DNA from: Kiritimatiellia bacterium
GTDB taxonomy: Bacteria > Verrucomicrobiota > Kiritimatiellia > UBA8416 > YA12-FULL-48-11
Direction of reading: 5' to 3'
Assembly (NCBI GenBank): GCA_028716365.1
Contig: JAQUPZ010000004.1
Coordinates: 124,001 to 188,000, forward strand
Length of the DNA stretch: 64,000 nt
Part shown: positions 37,106 to 46,315 of the stretch, one piece after another
Layout of the letters: every line of letters starts with the position of its first letter
Numbering within the stretch: the first letter of the stretch is position 1
The notes under the pieces: model-generated
The model's database searches: none
What the model was told of the DNA's origin: nothing
What the model saw: the letters and a program-made list of their open reading frames with translations, nothing else
Program-made: the position numbers and the translations under genes

Positions 37106-38203
37106 CTACTCAGGGACTGCTTCTATCATTATATCGTCGCCAGAATCATCATGCCTTGTGAATTTCATCCTTGGGCATGATGATAAAAGCCAACCGTTTC
37201 CTTTGACTGCCGGAGAAGAATTTTGTCCTCCAATTAAAATCGGTGCAATGAAAAAGATATATTTATCGACCAGTCGTTCCCTGACAAGTGAGTAAGCTAT
37301 TTCACCGCCTCCCTCACACAACACACTGAGAACACCCATTTTGCCCAACTTTCCCATAAGAGACTTCAATGAGACCAAACCGCGTGAATCCACGGGTAAC
37401 CGCCAGATCCGGGCCCCTTTCATTTTGTATGCCCGACATTTTCTTTCAGAACATTTTTTTGTTGTAGCTACAATAGTCCTGCCGGCGTGGCCATCATTCA
37501 AAACCTTCGCCGATAAAGGAAGAGTTCCCCGTGAATCGACAATTACCCTGAACGGATTGACGCGACGACTGCACAACAACGATGGATCATCTTTTGAAGC
37601 TGTGCCTGAACCGATCAATATCGCGTCTGTCTTACGCCGTAACGTCATAACGGCATCCCGGGATTGTGCCGATGAGATCCATTTCGATTTTCCTGTTTTA
37701 TCTGCTATTTTACCATCCAGCGAGATCGCGAGTTTAAGTGTTAGAAATGGTTTTCCTGAAACTATCCATTTTGAAAAAGGCTGCAAAAGTGGTAATACTT
37801 CATTCCTGCAAACACCTTCGACTACTTTGATCCCGGCCTTCTTCAAAATCCCGATACCTCTTCCGTGATGATCAGGATTCGGATCTCTTGTTGCAAGAAC
37901 AACGCGCCTGATTCCGCTTTCGATGATTGCTTTCGTGCATGGGCCGGTCCTGCCATAAGTGCTGCACGGTTCGAGCGTCACGTAAAGCGTGGCCCCTTTA
38001 CATTTTATCCCGGCTGATTTGAGGGCAACTATTTCAGCGTGTGGACCGCCGGCACGTTTATGATAACCTCTTCCGGCAATTTTCCCATTTGAAACAATAA
38101 CAGATCCCACGGGAGGATTGGGCATTGTCGACCCTTCGCCTCTTATAGCCAGTTTAATGGCCTGCGTCATGAAAACAACATGAGGATCTTTTGGACATTC
38201 CAT
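37106..38203 (-). CDS. ribD: Bifunctional riboflavin biosynthesis deaminase/reductase
   Basis: 365 residues from the ATG at 38203 (a TTG at 38209 is in frame). The deaminase domain (about 1-145) has the zinc motif HAEIVAL and PCSTYGRTGPCTKAI. The reductase domain (about 148-365) begins PFLTLKLAISLDGKIA and includes DAILIGSGTASKDDPSLLCR-like sequence. It catalyses the second and third steps of riboflavin synthesis. 18 bases before ribE. Confidence 0.94.
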   Translation of the reverse strand: MECPKDPHVVFMTQAIKLAIRGEGSTMPNPPVGSVIVSNGKIAGRGYHKRAGGPHAEIVALKSAGIKCKGATLYVTLEPCSTYGRTGPCTKAIIESGIRRVVLATRDPNPDHHGRGIGILKKAGIKVVEGVCRNEVLPLLQPFSKWIVSGKPFLTLKLAISLDGKIADKTGKSKWISSAQSRDAVMTLRRKTDAILIGSGTASKDDPSLLCSRRVNPFRVIVDSRGTLPLSAKVLNDGHAGRTIVATTKKCSERKCRAYKMKGARIWRLPVDSRGLVSLKSLMGKLGKMGVLSVLCEGGGEIAYSLVRERLVDKYIFFIAPILIGGQNSSPAVKGNGWLLSSCPRMKFTRHDDSGDDIMIEAVPE

Positions 38204-38241
38204 CTTCAATACATAACTCCATGCAAATCATGGTATTCTTT

Positions 38242-38673
38242 TCAAGAATCCTTGCTGCGCGCTGGACGGTCAATATCTTTTCTAATACGGTCAAGAATAC
38301 CATTAACAAATCTCCCGGACTCATTACTGGCGAAGTACTTGGCAATATCAACAGCTTCGTTGATTGAAACCACAGGCGGTATATCTTTGCAGAAAAACAT
38401 TTCGTAGACCGCCATGCGCATTACATTTCTATCCACGATAGCCATCCGATCCATCTGCCAGTTCGCTGCATATTTTTTTATCGTGGTGTCTATCTCTTCC
38501 AGATTATTCCGAACACCGCGCACCAATTGTTCCATGAATTCCCGCACGCCGGTGTCCACCTGTTTATCGGACCAGAATTTGCCGAACGCGGCATCGATAT
38601 CATCAGATGGATTCATATCCAACTGAAAGAGCATCTGTATCGCCCATTCCCTGGCTTCACGTCTTGTTGCCAT
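38242..38673 (-). CDS. nusB: Transcription antitermination factor NusB
   Basis: 143 residues, all-helical. Family signatures: ARREWAIQMLFQLD-like start (REAREWAIQMLFQLDMNP), MDRMAIVDRNVMRMAVYEM and INEAVDIAKYFASNESGRFVNGILD. It binds boxA RNA with S10 during rRNA transcription. It sits between ribH and ribD, an arrangement common across bacteria. Confidence 0.96.
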   Translation of the reverse strand: MATRREAREWAIQMLFQLDMNPSDDIDAAFGKFWSDKQVDTGVREFMEQLVRGVRNNLEEIDTTIKKYAANWQMDRMAIVDRNVMRMAVYEMFFCKDIPPVVSINEAVDIAKYFASNESGRFVNGILDRIRKDIDRPARSKDS

Positions 38674-38677
38674 ATGA

Positions 38678-39151
38678 CTAGGATGCCATTTCTTTGTAGA
38701 GATTTGCCATTTCTATTGCGGCAAGGACCGAATGCCATCCTTTGTTACCAGCCTTGGTACCGCACCGCTCTATGGCCTGTTCAAGATTACTGGCGCATAC
38801 AACACCATTAAGAACAGGAAGATTATTATCCATGGCCACCTTGGCCAGCGATCGTGACACCTGGCTGTTTATCAATTCTGCATGCGGTGTGGCGCCCTGG
38901 ATGACTGCCCCTACAGCCACCAGCACATCAAATTTCCCCGACTGGGCCATTTTCTGCGCCGCCATGGGCGTCTCGTTAGCGCCAGGGACCCATACCACGG
39001 TTATGTCTTTATCAGCACCGCCATGCCTGACAAAACAATCAATGGCGCCACTCAGTAATTGTTTACTGAGGAAATCATTGAATCGGCTGACTATTACCCC
39101 CAGTTTCAACCCTTTCGCGATCAGGTTACCAGATACTTCTTTTACGTTCAT
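38678..39151 (-). CDS. ribH: 6,7-dimethyl-8-ribityllumazine synthase
   Basis: 157 residues. Motifs: VSRFNDFLSKQLLSGA, WVPGANETPMAAQ, AVGAVIQGATPHAELI and GVVCASNLEQAIERCGTKAGNKG. The catalytic His (TPHAELI) is present. It joins the products of RibBA and RibD; members assemble into icosahedral or pentameric shells. The stop is 4 bases before nusB. Confidence 0.96.
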   Translation of the reverse strand: MNVKEVSGNLIAKGLKLGVIVSRFNDFLSKQLLSGAIDCFVRHGGADKDITVVWVPGANETPMAAQKMAQSGKFDVLVAVGAVIQGATPHAELINSQVSRSLAKVAMDNNLPVLNGVVCASNLEQAIERCGTKAGNKGWHSVLAAIEMANLYKEMAS

Positions 39152-39166
39152 TACTGACCTCCTTTG

Positions 39167-40360
39167 TTAAAGAATATGTCCCAGTTTTTCCTTTTTTGTT
39201 TTTAAATAGCGTTCGCTGTATTTATTAGCCGGGCATACGATAGACACCTGTTCAACTATTTCAAGCCCATACCCCTCAAGTCCAACTATTTTCCGCGGGT
39301 TATTGGTCATCAAGCGTATTTTTTTGAGGCCAAGATCACAGAGTATCTGGGCACCAACGCCATAGTCTCTTAAATCTGCTTCAAAACCGAGTTTTTCATT
39401 CGCTTCTACAGTATCCAACCCGGCGTCCTGAAGCTCATAAGCATGAATTTTATTGGCCAAACCTATACCCCTACCCTCCTGTCGCATATATAACAGGACC
39501 CCAACTCCCTCTTTTTGGATCATTTCCATGGCATTCGCAAGTTGTGAACCACAGTCACAACGGAGAGAGCCAAAAACATCGCCGGTAAGACATTGACTAT
39601 GCACACGAACCAGGGGTGCCTTAATATCAGCAGGATTACCCATAACCAAGGCAACATGATGTTCACCGTCTATGATCGATTTGTAAAGTTTCAGCTTAAA
39701 AATACCATGCTTGCTCGGAAAATTTACTTCGCGTATGAATTCCACAAGTTTTTCTTTTTTACGGCGATATGCAATAAGGTCGGCAATGGAAGTCATCTTC
39801 AACACGTGTTTTTTTGCAAATTCCTTTAAGTCCGGTAATCGAGCCATAGTGCCATCTTCCTTGAGGATTTCACAAATAACGCCGGCAGGCTTAATACCAG
39901 CCAGACTTGCAAGATCAATGGATGCTTCAGTATGGCCTGCGCGCCTGAGCACACCGCCACTCATGCCTTCGAGAGGAAATGTGTGACCGGGACTGACAAG
40001 ATCTGCGCCAGTGCTTGCATCGTCAACAAGGACATGGATTGTCCGTGCTCTGTCATGAGCACTTATACCTGTTGTTATTCCTTTTGCAGCATCAACAGAT
40101 TCCATGAAGGCAGTCCTGAATTCATCACCTTTACCCCGTAATGCCATTCTTTTAAGTCCGAGATGTTCCAGCCTTTCTTTTGTTAATGCCACACAAACCA
40201 AACCACGGCCATGCTGGATCATAAAATTAATGGCTTTATTCGAGACCTTTTCGGCAGCCATTACGAGATCGCCTTCGTTTTCCCGCTTTTCATCATCGGT
40301 AACGATAACCATCTTGCCTGCATGGATGTCTTCTATTACTTTTTCGACCGGATCAAACAT
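39167..40360 (-). CDS. ribBA: Bifunctional DHBP synthase / GTP cyclohydrolase II
   Basis: 397 residues. N-terminal DHBP synthase (about 1-200): [18 protein letters not shown], acidic loop intact, and [23 protein letters not shown]-terminal GTP cyclohydrolase II (about 205-397): [23 protein letters not shown] with the zinc Cys residues, and [10 protein letters not shown]. First gene after the FMN riboswitch. The ribosome site GAGGT (40366-40370) directly follows the riboswitch terminator T-run. Confidence 0.96.
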   Translation of the reverse strand: MFDPVEKVIEDIHAGKMVIVTDDEKRENEGDLVMAAEKVSNKAINFMIQHGRGLVCVALTKERLEHLGLKRMALRGKGDEFRTAFMESVDAAKGITTGISAHDRARTIHVLVDDASTGADLVSPGHTFPLEGMSGGVLRRAGHTEASIDLASLAGIKPAGVICEILKEDGTMARLPDLKEFAKKHVLKMTSIADLIAYRRKKEKLVEFIREVNFPSKHGIFKLKLYKSIIDGEHHVALVMGNPADIKAPLVRVHSQCLTGDVFGSLRCDCGSQLANAMEMIQKEGVGVLLYMRQEGRGIGLANKIHAYELQDAGLDTVEANEKLGFEADLRDYGVGAQILCDLGLKKIRLMTNNPRKIVGLEGYGLEIVEQVSIVCPANKYSERYLKTKKEKLGHIL

Positions 40361-40370
40361 GTTTTACCTC

Positions 40371-40401
40371 AAAAAAAATGCCCGGGAGAAGAATCCCGGG
40401 C
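40371..40401 (-). terminator. Riboswitch expression-platform terminator before ribBA
   Basis: On the minus strand gcccggga (40401-40394) pairs with tcccgggc (40387-40380) over a 6-base loop, followed by eight T (40378-40371). The T-run ends immediately before the GAGG ribosome site, so termination and translation control are adjacent. FMN binding to the upstream aptamer should favour this hairpin. Confidence 0.88.
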
Positions 40402-40428
40402 AACAAACTTCCAAAAGCTTGGCCACAT

Positions 40429-40578
40429 GTCTTCTCCCATCCAGACTTTACTGTCGGCCACGGAATCTCACCGTGTCAGTTCCGGTTTGCATTATTGATG
40501 CAAACCAAAAGTCGCGGGCTTTCACCGCCGGTCAGGAATTTCCCCTCTCGATACCGGGGATCACCTGATCCTGAAGAC
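40429..40578 (-). promoter_or_regulatory. FMN riboswitch (RFN element) controlling ribBA
   Basis: The minus strand shows the conserved RFN core: AATTCCTGACCGGCGGTGAAAGCCCGCGA, then GACACGGTGAGATTCCGT (split here at known helices), CCGACAGTAAAGTCTGG and ATGGGAGAAG. P1 pairs gtcttc (40578-40573) with gaagac (40434-40429). A variable hairpin (40483-40505) has a perfect 10-bp arm. High FMN should switch the ribBA-ribH-nusB-ribD-ribE transcript off. Confidence 0.95.
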
Positions 40579-40612
40579 TATACTGATAAACTACTACAAC
40601 TATACCTGAAAT

Positions 40613-41008
40613 TTATCGCTTTGAGAACTGGAATCGCTTACGAGCGCCAGGTCTGCCTGGCTTTTTACGTTCTTTCATTCGAGCATCACGCGTAAGGCAT
40701 CCACTGCTTTTCAGTACTGTTCGAAGTGATTTGTCAGATGATGCTAAAGCTCTTGCAAGAGCATGACGAAGCGCACCAGCCTGACCCGAAATTCCACCAC
40801 CGGACAAATTGGCGATAATATCATATTTTGCGACCGTATTGGTAAGTTTAAGGGGCTGTTCTATGTAATACAGCAATGCTTCAGCATGAAAATATTCTTT
40901 CAGCCCTCTGCCATCGATGTTCCATGTGCCTGTGCCTGGAATCATCCTGATCCTGCATACAGCAGTCTTCCTGCGTCCGGTTGCGCAATATTCTGTCTTA
41001 CTTTCCAC
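40613..41008 (-). CDS. rpsI: 30S ribosomal protein S9
   Basis: 131 residues from a GTG at 41008, preferred because GGGAG lies about 10 bases upstream and the length equals the family norm; ATG at 41044 is in frame and would add 12 residues. Motifs YCATGRRKTAVCRI, GGGISGQAGALRHALARAL and the C-terminal KKPGRPGARKRFQFSKR, whose tail reaches the ribosomal P site. The usual rplM-rpsI pair is present, rplM being upstream by about 50 bases. Confidence 0.93.
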   Translation of the reverse strand: MESKTEYCATGRRKTAVCRIRMIPGTGTWNIDGRGLKEYFHAEALLYYIEQPLKLTNTVAKYDIIANLSGGGISGQAGALRHALARALASSDKSLRTVLKSSGCLTRDARMKERKKPGRPGARKRFQFSKR

Positions 41009-41058
41009 TGATTTATCACTCCCTGCCGCCGAAAAATGCGGCATCACATGATTTCTTT

Positions 41059-41484
41059 CTACACGACCTGTCTGGGTTTCTGGGCCACGTGAGGATGTTT
41101 ATCCCCTGCATAAATTTTCAACCTTGTCATGATTTTCCTGGCAGTATTGTTTTTTGGTAACATCCTCTTTACCGCCTGAACTATCAGCCGATCAGGATGC
41201 CGCTCACGTATGACATGGGCAGGAATCCTCTGTTGACCGCTTCGAAATCCACTATAACGCTGGTAAATCTTCTGATCTTCTTTCTTGCCGGTAAGTACTA
41301 CCTTTTCGGCATTGATGACGACCACAAAATCACCGGCATCAATTTGCGGGGCGAAAATGGGCTTGTTCTTCCCCCTGAGCGCATTGGCAATTCTTACAGC
41401 CAGCCGCCCGAGAGTCTTTCCATTCGCATCAAAAAGCAACCACGAACGATCTTTGACGTTAATTTCCGGTATAAATGTTTTCAC
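41059..41484 (-). CDS. rplM: 50S ribosomal protein L13
   Basis: 141 residues, recognised from SWLLFDANGKTLGRLAVRIA, LRGKNKPIFAPQIDAGDFVVV, NAEKVVLTGKK and AVKRMLPKN. It binds 23S rRNA early in assembly. The segment after YQRYSGFRSG diverges from the common consensus but length is normal. It follows gspD after about 70 bases and is cotranscribed with rpsI. Confidence 0.95.
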   Translation of the reverse strand: MKTFIPEINVKDRSWLLFDANGKTLGRLAVRIANALRGKNKPIFAPQIDAGDFVVVINAEKVVLTGKKEDQKIYQRYSGFRSGQQRIPAHVIRERHPDRLIVQAVKRMLPKNNTARKIMTRLKIYAGDKHPHVAQKPRQVV

Positions 41485-41555
41485 AAAATAATTGCCTCAA
41501 AACATGAAATAAGCGCGCACAATAATGAAAGTCCCCGGGCCTGTCAATCACATAT

Positions 41556-44327
41556 TCAAGGTTTCTTCTCCGGCATTGGTTGTATAATTTCCTGAAGAAT
41601 ACGTTGATCAACTTTCTTAAGGTTCGCATCGTATTCCTTTTCATTCCTCTTAATGAATTCTATGATTGCAGGATCCAGGGATGCGGCAGGGGTATTGGAA
41701 GCAACATTTGCATTGTTAAGCCCATTTGACGTTGTTTGATTACCTTGCAGTTCCACGTTCTGCATTGCTTCAACAGCAGGTGCGGTTCTTTTGGTTGTGA
41801 CTGCAATACGTCTGGCTTCCATTTCCATCTTTTTTGCGGCAGCACGGGCTCTTTTCTCATTCTCAATTTCGCGTTTTTCCCGTTCGCGTAATTCCTCTTT
41901 ACTCGGATCACTAAGATTGCTGTTCGACCAGCCACGTTTCCATCTGCCTTCTTCGCCTAATGCAGTCTGCCTCCTGCTTGCATCTGATTCTATTTCATCA
42001 GCCGAATCCATTACGTAAGGAGTCAGGAACACCAATATTTCATGCCGGTTTTTCTTGCTATCGCTGGAACCAAATAACAGGCCAAGAAGCGGTAAATCTC
42101 CAAGTATCGGGATCTTGGCATGAGTTATAGATTTATCTTCACTGGAAAGACCTCCAAGAACTATTGTCATTCCCGACCGTACGGAGACCGTTGCATCAAA
42201 CTTGTTTACCGACATAATCGGCCATGGAACAGCATCTTTACCCAGCTTTTGCTCGCCCGTTGCGTCAGAAATCTCCTGCGTTATTTCCATCTGAACGTTC
42301 TTGTTTTTACTTATATGTGGTGTGACCACCAACTTTATACCGACACTCTTGGTGTCTACATTATCAACACTGTTATAACTCCCTACACCGGTGGAAACAT
42401 AATTCTGACCTTTATAGAAATACTTGTCGGAAGTTACATCCAACTGGGCTTTCTTATTGTCTGTTGTAAGTATTATGGGTGAAGAAAGTATTCGCGACCT
42501 GCTGTCATTTGCGAGCATTTTGGCGACTATGTCAGCATTTAATCCATAATAAGTCAGGTAGTACGTCAGGCCCGCTCCGGGTGAAAATGGTTTAATAAAA
42601 TCGCTCATAGTAGCGGTCTGTGACATCGCTCCACCGCCTCCACCCGCAAAACCAACTTTCGGTTTGCGTGATCCATCACTATTCCTGTCGTACGCAATAA
42701 GCGATCGTTGTATCCAGTCAACGCCGGTCTGGATTTGATTGCCAAGTCTGACATCAAGGATAAGAACTTCTATCAAGACCTGAGAGACAGCCATATCCAT
42801 TTCTTTGATGATTTCTTCGATTGTGGCCATGTCCAGCTTGCTGGCCATGATAATAAGTGAATTAATCCTCTTGTCCGCAAGAATCTTGATATTCTGCGCT
42901 GACAATTCGCCGACTTTCGATTTAATCCCCTCCCCCTCGGTTACCTTGGTTAGCGCCTCTCGCTGTTGTCGGGCAAAATCTGCAAGAGTGGCAGCACCCT
43001 TTGCTTCCCCGCCTCCAGCGTCTGCTGTTTTCGCTACTGCTCCTGCCTTGCCCGATTCCTTCTGTTGCTGCTGTGCACCAATCAAGGTATTAAGCGTAGT
43101 TGCTGTCAGTTCGGCTTCTGCATATTCCAACCTTAGAACCTTGACCATTACATCCGGATCTGTCGGGACATCCAGAATTTTTACGATTTTGTCAAAAAAC
43201 TGCAAATTTTCGGGCCTGGTGATAATAATAAGGACATTCGTTCTGTCATCCGCGATAATTTTACACTTTCCCCGGATTATACCTCTTTCGGCTTCATCCA
43301 TCATTTTTGCAAGTACAGCTTCTGTGGATGTATCTGCTTCAGATGTAGCGGTTTTCGGAAGTACAGGCCTTATAACACCTGGCGGCACAACAGGTCTTGC
43401 AACAGCAGGTGTTGGAGCTGCAACAACGCCAGGTGATCCACGATCTTTCGTACGCGCAACAGTTGACTGATCTTTCTGTGACTCGGCAATAATTTCCTCG
43501 AGTTTTGTTTTGATCAAAGTAGCTTTTGCAAATCGTATAGCAATTACCTTTGTCTCTTCGCGTATCTCAATAGGCTGATCAATATAATTAAGAATTTCCA
43601 ATATCCTTTTTACATTCGCGGCGGTATCCGTCAAAAGTATACAATTCGTGCGTTCAAATCCGTGGATTTTCCCGTACGGATGATGGAATTTCAGTGTATC
43701 CATAAGTTTTGTAGCCTCAGCCACATCAATATTCTTAAGCTGAATCATCTGGCTGACAAGTGCATCAGTCTCCTTAAGCTTGGCACCTTCCTGGAAATCC
43801 CTTATATTCATTCCCTCCATTCGTGCGGCTTCAATTGGGACAACTTTCAGGAATTTCTCTCCAACTGTCACAAGACCTATACTATTCATGGCGAGCACCG
43901 TCTCTATTGCCTGAAGATATTCTTCCATCGTAAGCTCGCCCTCATTCCTGAGAGTGATTCCTTTTGCCGGTGCCGGCACTTTCGGATCAATCAACAGGGT
44001 CCGTTTGGTTGCTTCGCTGTATTCTTTTAATACCATTTGGATCGTCGCTTCTTCGAACTTCAACTGGGGCGAAATCGGGGCAGTGCCAGCCGGCTTTGAA
44101 CCCGGCAGGACTACAGGTGATGGAACCACAGGCGTAGCCGCAGGGACAGGAGCATCAGGTGTTGGAACTGCGGCTGGCGGTGCCGCCGGTACAGGCGCAG
44201 GAACAGGGGCGGGTGGAACCTGAGCTGGTGCAAGAAATGCCAGGCAGACAAAAAGCACTATTCCCCATATGGTATTGCTTTTTCGCCGTAACAATCTATT
44301 TGCTGGTTTTCTTTTTTTCACCGGCAT
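41556..44327 (-). CDS. gspD: Type II secretion system secretin GspD
   Basis: About 923 residues from the ATG at 44327, which has AAGGAA close upstream; the frame extends to 44351. Signal peptide, then a Pro/Ala-rich linker (about 35-85), N0 domain (LKFEEATIQMVLKEYSEATKRT), N1-N3 domains and the secretin domain with VLIEVLILDVRLG and VPILGDLPLLGLLFGS, the secretin signature. The long Pro/Ala linker is unusual; it may span peptidoglycan. It forms the outer-membrane channel. Overlaps the GspM-like gene by about 30 bases. Confidence 0.95.
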   Translation of the reverse strand: MPVKKRKPANRLLRRKSNTIWGIVLFVCLAFLAPAQVPPAPVPAPVPAAPPAAVPTPDAPVPAATPVVPSPVVLPGSKPAGTAPISPQLKFEEATIQMVLKEYSEATKRTLLIDPKVPAPAKGITLRNEGELTMEEYLQAIETVLAMNSIGLVTVGEKFLKVVPIEAARMEGMNIRDFQEGAKLKETDALVSQMIQLKNIDVAEATKLMDTLKFHHPYGKIHGFERTNCILLTDTAANVKRILEILNYIDQPIEIREETKVIAIRFAKATLIKTKLEEIIAESQKDQSTVARTKDRGSPGVVAAPTPAVARPVVPPGVIRPVLPKTATSEADTSTEAVLAKMMDEAERGIIRGKCKIIADDRTNVLIIITRPENLQFFDKIVKILDVPTDPDVMVKVLRLEYAEAELTATTLNTLIGAQQQQKESGKAGAVAKTADAGGGEAKGAATLADFARQQREALTKVTEGEGIKSKVGELSAQNIKILADKRINSLIIMASKLDMATIEEIIKEMDMAVSQVLIEVLILDVRLGNQIQTGVDWIQRSLIAYDRNSDGSRKPKVGFAGGGGGAMSQTATMSDFIKPFSPGAGLTYYLTYYGLNADIVAKMLANDSRSRILSSPIILTTDNKKAQLDVTSDKYFYKGQNYVSTGVGSYNSVDNVDTKSVGIKLVVTPHISKNKNVQMEITQEISDATGEQKLGKDAVPWPIMSVNKFDATVSVRSGMTIVLGGLSSEDKSITHAKIPILGDLPLLGLLFGSSDSKKNRHEILVFLTPYVMDSADEIESDASRRQTALGEEGRWKRGWSNSNLSDPSKEELREREKREIENEKRARAAAKKMEMEARRIAVTTKRTAPAVEAMQNVELQGNQTTSNGLNNANVASNTPAASLDPAIIEFIKRNEKEYDANLKKVDQRILQEIIQPMPEKKP

Positions 44328-44853
44328 TTTTTCCTTGCTTGGCATATGCACAATAAAGGGTGAAATATCCCCGTAACAAATCGCCTGATTTCGGTCTCAT
44401 CTGCAACTGCCGAATATCAAGCATAGCACCTTGACTCTGCAAATCAAAGAGGAAATGAACTATCGAATTAAGATTTCCTTCCCAATCCTTGCATTCAATA
44501 GGCAGTTCATAGACATCACCGACCACTTTTTCTTCGCCAGCCTGTCTTTTAAGTATTTTGACACCGTGTTTTGATGCCAGCTCATCCATCGTTGAAAGCC
44601 ATTGAACATCCATCTTCTGTTCAGCAGGATATTCAGGAAGCGATTTCTGCAGTTCATCAAGTTTCTTCTGCCAGACCGCCTTACTTGCAATAATCTCTTT
44701 ATTTCGCAGGATCTGGTCTTGAAGATCACTCTGTTGCTTGCTGATGTCTTTCCATTCTTCTATCTTCGATTTCGAGAAAAGGGCCGTCATACCGAAAAGC
44801 ATTATCGTGCCGGTTACCATCGCCAATATTGCTTCTCTCTGGGACAATTTCAT
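44296..44853 (-). CDS. gspM: GspM/PilO-like platform protein
   Basis: 185 residues. One N-terminal membrane helix (about 8-25), a coiled-coil segment (about 30-75) and a ferredoxin-like periplasmic domain, the layout of GspM and PilO. Primary sequence signature is weak, so the name rests on position between gspL and gspD and on topology. It would bridge the GspL/GspE platform to GspC and the secretin. Confidence 0.75.
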   Translation of the reverse strand: MKLSQREAILAMVTGTIMLFGMTALFSKSKIEEWKDISKQQSDLQDQILRNKEIIASKAVWQKKLDELQKSLPEYPAEQKMDVQWLSTMDELASKHGVKILKRQAGEEKVVGDVYELPIECKDWEGNLNSIVHFLFDLQSQGAMLDIRQLQMRPKSGDLLRGYFTLYCAYAKQGKNAGEKKKTSK

Positions 44854-46250
44854 TCTTCACCGCCAATCGGCAATTTCATGTCAATCTGGAAAGCCTGTTT
44901 CCCCTTTTGATCAAAAGGCCCCTTTATGGTGCCTTTCATGAACAGTTTAGATGCATCCAGACTGTTCTTAAATTCATATACCATTGCGACAGTCGCAGCC
45001 TGACCATTGATCGTAACTGTTGCAGGTCCTGAAGATCGCTTATATTCATACGAATTGAGGTCAACCCCCTCCGGTTGAATACTCACAATTTCTCGGAGGC
45101 ATTCGAGCGAGGAATATGTACGGTCACTGTACCGTCTTATAATATTTACCCGTCTGCGCATATCCATGACTTCCTTTGCCGGCTTCTGGGTAACCTCAAA
45201 TTCGGATTTCAGCGATGCTAACTTTTTCTGTTGATAAAATAATCCGCCAACAAAAAGAATTACACTCAAGGCCCATATTCCTGCAAGTACTCCGGCGGTA
45301 ATCAGCATCCTGTGTCTGAAAAGTTTTTCGATGTCGGCAGAACGCCATGTATCAGGAGTTAAGTCAAGCAGCTGACCACCGTTGGCAGTCCTTCGCGCAA
45401 GTCCTTCGGACACGTGCGGAAGGGACTCAAGAGAATTGAGATTTAACTCACAATGACATTCCCTGCGGATCGAATCTTCCAGGAAAGCCGGTGCATTACC
45501 CCGATGCCATATTGAAATTCCGCAATGATCGCTTCCACCGTATTCCATTTCCAGTGACATCATTGTATACGCGGTTTCGTGCGCAATTTCACCCGCAAAT
45601 TCTTCATCAGTTAAAGGCCCTTGCTCGTTAAGAGAACGGAAAACAACTGGTATACCATTCTGAAAAACAATAATTTCAGGTACAGTCTCAGCCATGATTA
45701 CCATTATCTGACGTCCGGTTTTTGGTATCTTTTCCGCATCTTTAAATAATTGACACCATCCAAGGACATTGGCGTCCACCCGGGCAGGGAAAATACCTGC
45801 GCTGGTAAGTAATTTACCGATGGTATCTACAATCTCATTTTTAACTGCGGCAATCAGAACAAGGCAAAAATCGTTGCCTTTGTCCATGATCTCATGGGAA
45901 ACAACCATGTTCTCCACAGGAAATGGTGATAATTTATCCACCTGAAGTTGGACCATTCCCTTCAGTTCCTCCTGATCTTGAATAACCGGCAATTTTACAA
46001 CACGCATCAAGAGCTGCTCAGACGACAATCCCAGCGTTATATTGCCATGGAGATGCTTCGTGTTTTTGGCAATCAAGTCAGAGATTCCGGCCTGCGGTAA
46101 TACAGGTTCTTCCCCATTGGGAGAAGCCTGTACATCCACCGTAACAATACCAGAATCCGCGGGTTGGAGATGGTCTTTGGTCTTTTCAATTGATGACCAC
46201 TCCAGGACTTTTTCGGTCAACCGCACGCCTGTTATAAGTTCTTTTGCCAT
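44850..46250 (-). CDS. gspL: GspL-like (PilM-PilN-type) platform protein
   Basis: 466 residues. The N-terminal part (about 1-300) follows the actin-like fold of PilM and cytoplasmic GspL. One membrane helix is near residues 320-340 (VLAGIWALSVILFVGGLF), followed by a periplasmic PilN-like domain with a short coiled coil. GspL anchors the GspE ATPase to the membrane. The stop overlaps the GspM start by 4 bases. Confidence 0.8.
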   Translation of the reverse strand: MAKELITGVRLTEKVLEWSSIEKTKDHLQPADSGIVTVDVQASPNGEEPVLPQAGISDLIAKNTKHLHGNITLGLSSEQLLMRVVKLPVIQDQEELKGMVQLQVDKLSPFPVENMVVSHEIMDKGNDFCLVLIAAVKNEIVDTIGKLLTSAGIFPARVDANVLGWCQLFKDAEKIPKTGRQIMVIMAETVPEIIVFQNGIPVVFRSLNEQGPLTDEEFAGEIAHETAYTMMSLEMEYGGSDHCGISIWHRGNAPAFLEDSIRRECHCELNLNSLESLPHVSEGLARRTANGGQLLDLTPDTWRSADIEKLFRHRMLITAGVLAGIWALSVILFVGGLFYQQKKLASLKSEFEVTQKPAKEVMDMRRRVNIIRRYSDRTYSSLECLREIVSIQPEGVDLNSYEYKRSSGPATVTINGQAATVAMVYEFKNSLDASKLFMKGTIKGPFDQKGKQAFQIDMKLPIGGEE

Positions 46251-46315
46251 TATAAATATTCGCAGTGATAAAATTTAACAATTGTTCTGTTGGCAGTTTC
46301 GCATCCCGATGACCA

